From positions 1 through 19,980 of the forward strand of contig JACCXL010000130.1 of NCBI GenBank assembly GCA_013697015.1: 19,980 nucleotides of DNA, read 5' to 3'. Made by a program: the position numbers and the translations under genes. Below the pieces are notes generated by a model that saw only the letters and a list, made by a program, of their open reading frames with translations, did not search any database and was not told the DNA's origin. The stretch is from Chthoniobacterales bacterium (GTDB lineage Bacteria; Verrucomicrobiota; Verrucomicrobiia; Chthoniobacterales; UBA10450). Of the stretch, positions 15,157-19,980 are shown in pieces (within the stretch, counting starts at the first letter, position 1; each line of letters begins with the position of its first letter).

Positions 15157-16929
15157 TCAGGCCGGCTTGTCCGTCGCGAGTTTTATCCCTAGCTCGCGCA
15201 GTTGCCTCTGATCCACGGGCGCTGGCGATTGCGACATTAAGTCGACGCCGCGATTGTTTTTCGGGAAGGCCATAACGTCGCGGATCGATGATTCGCCGCA
15301 GATGAGCATGACGAGACGATCGAGACCGAGCGCGATGCCACCGTGCGGCGGCGCGCCAAGGCGGAACGCGCGCAACAGATGCCCGAATTGCGCCTGCTGC
15401 TCTTCCGCAGTGATGCCGAGAGCGTCGAACATCTTCGACTGCAAAGCGGGCTCGTGAATGCGGATGCTGCCACCACCGATTTCGACCCCGTTCAGCACGA
15501 CATCGTAAGCTTCCGCGCGCATCTCTCCGAACCGTTTTTCGTCGAGCAACGGCAGATCTTCGGCTTTGGGCCGCGTAAACGGGTGGTGGACCGCGTTCCA
15601 CTTGCTCTCCGGCACACTGAATTGCAGCAGCGGGAAATCAGTCACCCAAAGGAAATCGAGCTGTTCCGAGCCGGCGGTGAGCTTTTGAATCTCGGCCACG
15701 CGCAGCCGAATCCGGCCGAGCACTTCCGTCGCGATCTCCCATTTGCCGGCCGCAAAGAAAACGCAGTCTCCCTCCCCGAGACTGAGTTTGGAAGTCAGCG
15801 CCACTTTCTCGCCATCGGAGAAAAATTTCACAATCGGCGATTTCCATTCGCCGTTTTCGATCTTGATAAAAGCGAGACCTTTCGCTCCGAATGTTTTTGC
15901 AATCGCGGTCAGCTCATCAACCTGTCCGATCGTGATTCCGGAGAAATTTGCCGCGTTGATCGCTTTGACAACGCCGCCGTCATCGAGCGCGCTTCGAAAA
16001 ACCTTGAACTGACTGGCGCGAAATACATCGTCCAGATCAACGAGCTTCATGCCGAAACGTCGATCCGGTTTGTCACTGCCGAACGTCCCGACGGCTTCGC
16101 GATATGTCATCCGCGGGAAGGGCATAGGAATCTCGACGCCGCGCGCGGCTTTGAAAATCGCGCTCAGCATTCCCTCCGTCAGCGCATAAATGTCATCTGG
16201 CCTGACAAAAGAGGCTTCGATGTCGATCTGCGTGAATTCCGGCTGGCGATCGGCGCGCAGGTCCTCGTCACGAAAACATTTCGCGATCTGGAAATATTTC
16301 TCCACGCCCGCCACCATCAGCAGTTGCTTGTACTGCTGCGGCGCCTGTGGCAGCGCGTAGAATTTCCCTGGCGCGAGCCGGCTGGGCACGAGGAAGTCGC
16401 GCGCGCCTTCCGGGGTGCTCTTCGAGAGCACTGGCGTCTCGATCTCTAAAAATCCCTGCTCATCCAAATACGCGCGCGTCGCCTGCGTGACACGGTGCCG
16501 CATGCGCAGATTGCGGGACAGTCGCGGTCGCCGTAAATCGTAGTAACGGTAAGTCAGCTCGAGATCTTCGTTGCTGATTTCCGCGTCCAGTTGGAACGGA
16601 AGATTCTCGGCGCGATTCAGAATCGTAAGCGAATCCGGCACTAGTTCGATGTCCCCCGTGGCCAGCTTCGGATTTTCCGTGCCCGGCAAACGCGGCGCCA
16701 CCCGGCCGGAGACCTGGATGACGTCTTCGCCGCGGAGCCCGTGCGCGGCGGTGGCAACGGCAGCGTTCTCCTCGGGACGAAAGACCACCTGCGTCAATCC
16801 TTCCCGATCCCGCAGATCGATGAAAATGACACCACCGTGATCGCGCCGGACGTGGACCCAACCGGCCAGAGTGGCGTTGCCTCCGACATCGGCTCTGCGC
16901 AGTTCGTTGCAGTGATGAGTGCGATACAT
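15157..16929 (-). CDS. aspS: Aspartyl-tRNA synthetase, bacterial type, possibly non-discriminating
   Basis: This class-II synthetase charges tRNA(Asp), and perhaps tRNA(Asn), with aspartate. From ATG 16929 it is 590 aa, the standard bacterial size including the inserted GAD domain (about 290-420). The N-terminal OB-fold anticodon domain includes GWVHVRRDHGGVIFIDLRDREG. Class-II motifs are visible: motif 2 FRDEDLRADRQPEFTQID (219-236) and motif 3 GIALGLDRLVMLICG (531-545), with HHPFT (448-452). H31 and G83 (PGTENP) match the residues linked to non-discriminating AspRS in Pseudomonas. The open frame continues upstream, but those residues come from the repeat and from hisS. The ATG at 16935 is inside the repeat; 16929 is the first codon outside it. 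It follows hisS. Confidence 0.93.
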   Translation of the reverse strand: MYRTHHCNELRRADVGGNATLAGWVHVRRDHGGVIFIDLRDREGLTQVVFRPEENAAVATAAHGLRGEDVIQVSGRVAPRLPGTENPKLATGDIELVPDSLTILNRAENLPFQLDAEISNEDLELTYRYYDLRRPRLSRNLRMRHRVTQATRAYLDEQGFLEIETPVLSKSTPEGARDFLVPSRLAPGKFYALPQAPQQYKQLLMVAGVEKYFQIAKCFRDEDLRADRQPEFTQIDIEASFVRPDDIYALTEGMLSAIFKAARGVEIPMPFPRMTYREAVGTFGSDKPDRRFGMKLVDLDDVFRASQFKVFRSALDDGGVVKAINAANFSGITIGQVDELTAIAKTFGAKGLAFIKIENGEWKSPIVKFFSDGEKVALTSKLSLGEGDCVFFAAGKWEIATEVLGRIRLRVAEIQKLTAGSEQLDFLWVTDFPLLQFSVPESKWNAVHHPFTRPKAEDLPLLDEKRFGEMRAEAYDVVLNGVEIGGGSIRIHEPALQSKMFDALGITAEEQQAQFGHLLRAFRLGAPPHGGIALGLDRLVMLICGESSIRDVMAFPKNNRGVDLMSQSPAPVDQRQLRELGIKLATDKPA

Positions 16930-16930
16930 C

Positions 16931-17022
16931 GTCATTCCGAGCGAAGTCGAGGAATCCCGTTGCGTCAGGTTCGCGTGTCGCCGCGGGGTCCCTCGACTCC
17001 GGTGCGCTCCGCTCGGGATGAC
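16931..17022. repeat. REP-like palindromic repeat at the hisS-aspS junction
   Basis: The left arm begins GTCATTCCGAGCGAAGTCGA (16931-16950) and runs to 16958. The right arm (16985-17022), read as reverse complement, begins GTCATCCCGAGCGGAG and ends GTCGAGGGACCCC. The arms match closely, apart from about ten extra bases (GCGCACCGGA-like) in the right arm, so the whole unit could fold as a long hairpin with a 26-base loop. It carries the last coding residues and stop codon of hisS (stop at 16965-16967), and its outer end lies one base from the aspS ATG. Elements beginning GTCATTCCGAGCG are familiar to me as dispersed bacterial repeats, but copy number here is unknown since only one copy lies in this window. 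Confidence 0.65.
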
Positions 17023-18311
17023 AAACTGCCGGAGGTCGCGAGATACGCAACTAGCTCGTCCTGCGCGACAAGCTGTTGTTCGCCGTTCGCGAGATTTTTC
17101 ACCGCGACCTGCGGCCATTCGTCGCCAAAAACGATCGCGAAGCGCGCTCCAACCAACTCCGCTGTTTGAAATTGTTTTCCTACTTTTGCGCCGGCGAATG
17201 GATAATCGACGGCGCGACCGCTGTCGCGGAGTCGCTGGCCGATCCGCATCGCATCATCGCGGCGCTCCTCTTTTGCGATCACGATGTAAATATCGACCGC
17301 GCTGGTGGCGTCGATCACATTCCGCATCTGGTCGTCCGCAGCGGGAATTTCCTGGATCAAGTCGCCAAGAACCACGTCGCCCATCGCGAAGCCCAGAGCC
17401 GGCAGCGACACGGCCCCGTCGCTCAGTTGCGCGATCAGATTGTCGTAACGACCACCGCCGGCAACGGCCCGAAATTTTCCCGAGCGATCGAACACTTCGA
17501 AAACGATTCCGGTGTAATAGGCAAGCCCGCGGACGATGCTGAGGTCCACTTTTGCGAATGTATCAAGTCCGCGTTCGCGCAGATCTTCCATGACCCGGCT
17601 CAACTTCTCGTTTGCGCCGTGTCCATCGAGAATGGCGAACGTAGGTTCCGCGAGATCGCCCAGCCTTGCGGCGGTTTTCGCGCGCGGCTCGCGCTCGCTT
17701 TTGTCGATGATTTGGAGCAGCTCGCTCCAGCGTTCTTTCGCGACGTCGCGAGACCGCAGGAAATCGATCCAAAACTCGCGGTCGCTGATCCGAACAACGA
17801 AGTCATCGGCGCCAAAGCCAAGGGCGCGGAGGAGATCGATGGCGAGCGCGATGAGCTCAACGTCAGAGTTCAGTGAACCTTCGCCGACGATGTCGCAGTT
17901 CAGCTGGAAATGCTCGCGCAGCCGCCCGCGCTGCTGTTTTTCGTAGCGAAAACACTGCGCAATCGAGAACCATTTGAGCGGTTTCTTAAAATCCCGGTCG
18001 TGCGCCGCGACGATCCGGGCCAGCGTCGGAGTCAATTCCGGGCGCAGCGCGACCTCGCGTTCGCCCTTGTCAGTGAAATTAAAGAGTTGTGTGACAATTT
18101 CCGGGCCGCTCTTTTTCTGGAAAAGCTCCGTCGGTTCCAGGATCGGACCGTCCCACTCGACGAATCCGTAACGGCGCGCCGTTTCTCTCCAGCGCGCGAA
18201 AATGTAATTCCGCTCGGCACACTCGCGCGGCAGGAAATCACGGAAACCGGGCAGCGCCTGCATGTTAAATCCGCGCTGCGCTCCAGTTTTTCGCCGGGGC
18301 GATGCAGCCAT
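16965..18311 (-). CDS. hisS: Histidyl-tRNA synthetase with a repeat-encoded C-terminal tail
   Basis: This class-II synthetase charges tRNA(His). The family-typical start is LPGFRDFLPRECAERN. Motif 2 FRYEKQQRGRLREHFQLNCD and the HisRS signature VRGLAYYTGIVFEVF (260-274 from ATG 18311) and GGGRYDNL (285-292) are intact. The C-terminal anticodon-binding domain ends at about LVAQDELVAYLA. The next ~22 residues, with SSRAERTGVEG, are encoded largely by the palindromic repeat and look unrelated to the enzyme. The protein is about 448 aa from ATG 18311, which has GGGAAG a few bases upstream; the alternative ATG 18263 would start at MQALPGFRDF, closer to the family N-terminus. aspS follows. Confidence 0.92.
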   Translation of the reverse strand: MAASPRRKTGAQRGFNMQALPGFRDFLPRECAERNYIFARWRETARRYGFVEWDGPILEPTELFQKKSGPEIVTQLFNFTDKGEREVALRPELTPTLARIVAAHDRDFKKPLKWFSIAQCFRYEKQQRGRLREHFQLNCDIVGEGSLNSDVELIALAIDLLRALGFGADDFVVRISDREFWIDFLRSRDVAKERWSELLQIIDKSEREPRAKTAARLGDLAEPTFAILDGHGANEKLSRVMEDLRERGLDTFAKVDLSIVRGLAYYTGIVFEVFDRSGKFRAVAGGGRYDNLIAQLSDGAVSLPALGFAMGDVVLGDLIQEIPAADDQMRNVIDATSAVDIYIVIAKEERRDDAMRIGQRLRDSGRAVDYPFAGAKVGKQFQTAELVGARFAIVFGDEWPQVAVKNLANGEQQLVAQDELVAYLATSGSLSSRAERTGVEGPRGDTRT

Positions 18312-18408
18312 GCTCTTCCCACAGCACGAATTGAGGGTGCGGTTGAATAGATTCCGCCCAGAGAAAGTCGGATAGAAGCACGACGGAGAGCATCCGTTTA
18401 ACGAAAGC

Positions 18409-18414
18409 AAAGGA
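18409..18414 (+). promoter_or_regulatory. Shine-Dalgarno sequence for the 18420 gene
   Basis: AAAGGA lies five bases before the ATG at 18420. It is one of the few strong ribosome binding sites in the window and supports that start. Confidence 0.7.
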
Positions 18415-18419
18415 CAAAC

Positions 18420-18842
18420 ATGAAACAAACCAGATTAATTAAATTATTGGCAGTGGGTGCGGTTGGCGCGGTGGCATTGAGCACCGCCATGGCTCAGGAA
18501 ACCACGACGACCAGCGTCGGTGGCGCCGGAGTCTCGGCTTCCACGACCACCAGCTCGCTCGATGGCACCGGCACGATTACGGCCTACACGCCAGGATCGG
18601 ATTATCTCTCGCTGCGCAGCGAGACGAGCACAGCGCCGGTCAAGTATTACTACACGAAAAACACGACTATCGTCGATCCGGAAGGTAAAACGGTAGAGTG
18701 GTCGATGCTGCGCCCGGACATGCCGGTGCGTTACACCTACGTAAAGGATGGCGATCGCATGGTCATCTCAAAAGTGACTCTGACGAAGCCGGTTTCGTTC
18801 TACGAGAAGAAGGAAACAACGACCACAACGACTCATCCCTAA
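18420..18842 (+). CDS. Small secreted Thr-rich protein of unknown function
   Basis: The 140-aa product has a textbook Sec signal peptide: a charged start (MKQTRLIK), a hydrophobic core (LLAVGAVGAVALST), and cleavage after AMA at residue 25. The mature part starts with a Thr/Ser-rich stretch (27-47), followed by a compact beta-rich module (about 51-124) from GTITAYTPGSDYLSLRSE through APVKYYYTKNTTIVDPEGK to VRYTYVKDGDRMVISKVTLTK. It ends with ETTTTTTHP. Short proteins with a GTI...YxK...D...V...SKV module are, from memory, frequent in Verrucomicrobiota, but no function is known to me. It has a strong ribosome binding site and its own intrinsic terminator. It is divergent from hisS (108-base gap) and convergent with galE, so probably a single-gene transcript. 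Confidence 0.85.
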   Translation: MKQTRLIKLLAVGAVGAVALSTAMAQETTTTSVGGAGVSASTTTSSLDGTGTITAYTPGSDYLSLRSETSTAPVKYYYTKNTTIVDPEGKTVEWSMLRPDMPVRYTYVKDGDRMVISKVTLTKPVSFYEKKETTTTTTHP

Positions 18843-18870
18843 CCGGCTAGTCGTTAGGTAAATAACTTAA

Positions 18871-18906
18871 GCGTCCGCGGAACGCGTTTCCGCGGGCGTT
18901 TTTTTT
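18871..18906 (+). terminator. Rho-independent terminator
   Basis: The left arm GCGTCCGCGGAA (18871-18882) pairs with TTCCGCGGGCG (18888-18898), with one G-U wobble. The loop is about five bases, and a run of eight T follows (18899-18906). It sits 29 bases past the stop of the secreted-protein gene. It is the clearest terminator in the window. On the other strand the A-run precedes the stem, so it is one-directional. It lies beyond the end of galE. Confidence 0.88.
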
Positions 18907-18938
18907 CGCGCTGCGCGGACTCGAAGAGCCTGGCTCCT

Positions 18939-19910
18939 TCAGTCGCCGTAACCGTTCGGGAATTGCTGATGCCACTTCCAGGCGCTTTCGATGATCACGT
19001 CGATATCCTGAAGGTTCGGCTGCCATCCGAACTCCTGTTGGATCTTGGCGGAGGCCGCGATCAAGCGCGGCGGGTCTCCGGCGCGGCGCGGTTTTTCCGC
19101 CACCGCGATTTCGCGGCCTGTCACGCGGCGGCAGGAATCGATCACTTCGCGGACGCTTGTGCCGCCGCCGGTCCCAAGGTTGTAGAACTCACTCTGCGGC
19201 GCGGCGAGCGCCAGGATATGAGCACGGGAGAGATCGAGGATGTGAATGTAATCACGGATGCACGTCCCGTCCGGCGTATCGTAATCTGTTCCGTAGATAT
19301 CAACGTTCGCCTTATGACCGAGCGCGACGGCGAGCACGTTCGGAATCAGGTGCGTCTCCGTGCGGTGATCTTCCCCGAATTTTCCGGAGGCGCCGGCGGC
19401 ATTGAAATAACGCAAGGCGACAAAGATCAATCCATGAATTTCGCTGTACCAGCGCAGGATTTTTTCAAAAGCGAGCTTTGATTCACCGTAAGGATTGATC
19501 GGGCGCTGCGCCTGCGTCTCGTCGATCGGCACGCGCTCGGGAGGACCGAAGGTCGCGCACGTGGAGGAGAAAACGAGGCGACGCACGCCCGTCGCAACCA
19601 TGGCGTCGAGCAAGTTCAAACCGTTCGCGATGTTGTTGCGGAAATATTTCGAAGGATTCGTCATCGACTCGCCGACGAGAGCACTGGCGGCGAAATGCAT
19701 GACGGCATCCGGACGAAGCGTCTCCAGAGCGGTGGTGATGGTGGCCCGTTCCGCGAGGTCGCCCGCAATAAATTCGGCGCGGGGATCGATCGCGCGCCGA
19801 TGTCCCTCGATCAGATTGTCGAAGATCGAAACCGCGTGCCCTTCATCGAGCAGCAGTTCGGCGCAGACGCTCCCAATATAACCCGCGCCGCCGACAATAA
19901 GTATTTTCAC
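18939..19910 (-). CDS. galE: UDP-glucose 4-epimerase
   Basis: This 323-aa extended short-chain dehydrogenase/reductase interconverts UDP-glucose and UDP-galactose with bound NAD, supplying galactose units for polysaccharides. The Rossmann motif GGAGYIGS is at 7-14. The active-site S/T is in FSSTCATFG (114-122), and the Y-x3-K pair is Y141 and K145 in NPYGESK. Further GalE hallmarks are LRYFNAAGA (166-174), HLIPNVL (187-193), YGTDYDTPDGTCIRDYIHI (206-224) and YNLGTGGGTSV (243-253). It starts with GTG at 19910, since there is no ATG at the family N-terminus MKILIVGGAG. UDP-GlcNAc or other 4-epimerase activity is possible. Upstream sequence to the window end (70 bases) shows no other gene; a TTGACA-like element at about 19951 lacks a well-placed -10. 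Confidence 0.93.
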   Translation of the reverse strand: MKILIVGGAGYIGSVCAELLLDEGHAVSIFDNLIEGHRRAIDPRAEFIAGDLAERATITTALETLRPDAVMHFAASALVGESMTNPSKYFRNNIANGLNLLDAMVATGVRRLVFSSTCATFGPPERVPIDETQAQRPINPYGESKLAFEKILRWYSEIHGLIFVALRYFNAAGASGKFGEDHRTETHLIPNVLAVALGHKANVDIYGTDYDTPDGTCIRDYIHILDLSRAHILALAAPQSEFYNLGTGGGTSVREVIDSCRRVTGREIAVAEKPRRAGDPPRLIAASAKIQQEFGWQPNLQDIDVIIESAWKWHQQFPNGYGD

Positions 19911-19980
19911 TCGCCGAACAGTTCGACGGCCCGTCGGATTATGTCAAAACTCACGCAACACGCTTTGCCTGCGCGTTTTA

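Noticed and set aside
15343..16449. Plus-strand open frame (368 codons) opposite aspS
   Set aside because: It is fully antisense to the intact aspS and its composition reflects the opposite strand's codon use.
16930..17118. N-terminal extension of AspRS (63 residues)
   Set aside because: These codons come from the repeat and antisense hisS; the family N-terminus begins at MYRTHHC.
18926..18936. Short palindrome GAGCCTGGCTC near the end of galE as a terminator
   Set aside because: The loop is only one base and there is no T-tract after it on either strand.

Overview
The window reads as a GC-rich, gene-dense bacterial chromosome segment made almost entirely of conserved housekeeping genes. 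The best guess for the source is a Verrucomicrobiota (Spartobacteria/Chthoniobacterales-like) genome, possibly a metagenome contig. This rests on the general look of the proteins (DnaA, HisRS, a short Thr-rich secreted protein with a GTI...SKV module), on how few genes carry a clear Shine-Dalgarno sequence, and on a palindromic GTCATTCCGAGCG/GTCATCCCGAGCG repeat. It is inference, not proof. No prophage, insertion sequence, CRISPR array, tRNA or rRNA was seen.

Layout, left to right. (1) 1-2129: the 3' part of a bioF-like gene (+) converges on a small lipoprotein gene (-). The two stop codons sit at the edges of one inverted repeat. mtnP (-) lies upstream of the lipoprotein. (2) 2243-5835 (+): a frameshifted remnant of a secreted or lipoprotein gene, then miaB, a small multi-spanning membrane protein and a GT9 heptosyltransferase-like gene. 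(3) 5825-8384 (-): dnaA followed by dnaN; dnaN overlaps the GT9 gene tail-to-tail. Upstream of dnaA (about 8385-8815) is a non-coding, partly AT-rich stretch with a perfect TTATTCACA DnaA box, a candidate oriC. (4) 8774-9496 (+): a secreted protein of unknown function with an uncertain start. (5) 13232 down to 9506 (-): an OGG-type DNA glycosylase, then tonB-exbB-exbD-def. The tonB/exbB and exbD/def pairs are joined by ATGA stop/start overlaps. (6) 13316-14950 (+): a sodium:solute symporter. (7) 18311 down to 15157 (-): hisS then aspS, with a palindromic repeat at their junction that encodes the end of HisRS and reaches to the start of aspS. (8) 18420-18842 (+): a small secreted protein with a good Shine-Dalgarno sequence and a clear intrinsic terminator. 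(9) 19910 down to 18939 (-): galE.

Functionally the window combines replication initiation (dnaA, dnaN, candidate origin), translation and tRNA maturation (hisS, aspS, miaB, def), base-excision repair (ogg), envelope energisation and sugar metabolism (tonB-exbB-exbD, GT9, galE), methionine salvage (mtnP) and transport. I found no convincing undescribed multi-gene system. The most notable items are the repeat fused into hisS/aspS, the candidate oriC, the doubly frameshifted gene at 2243-2886, the AspRS residues suggesting relaxed tRNA specificity, and the convergent stop-codon palindrome.
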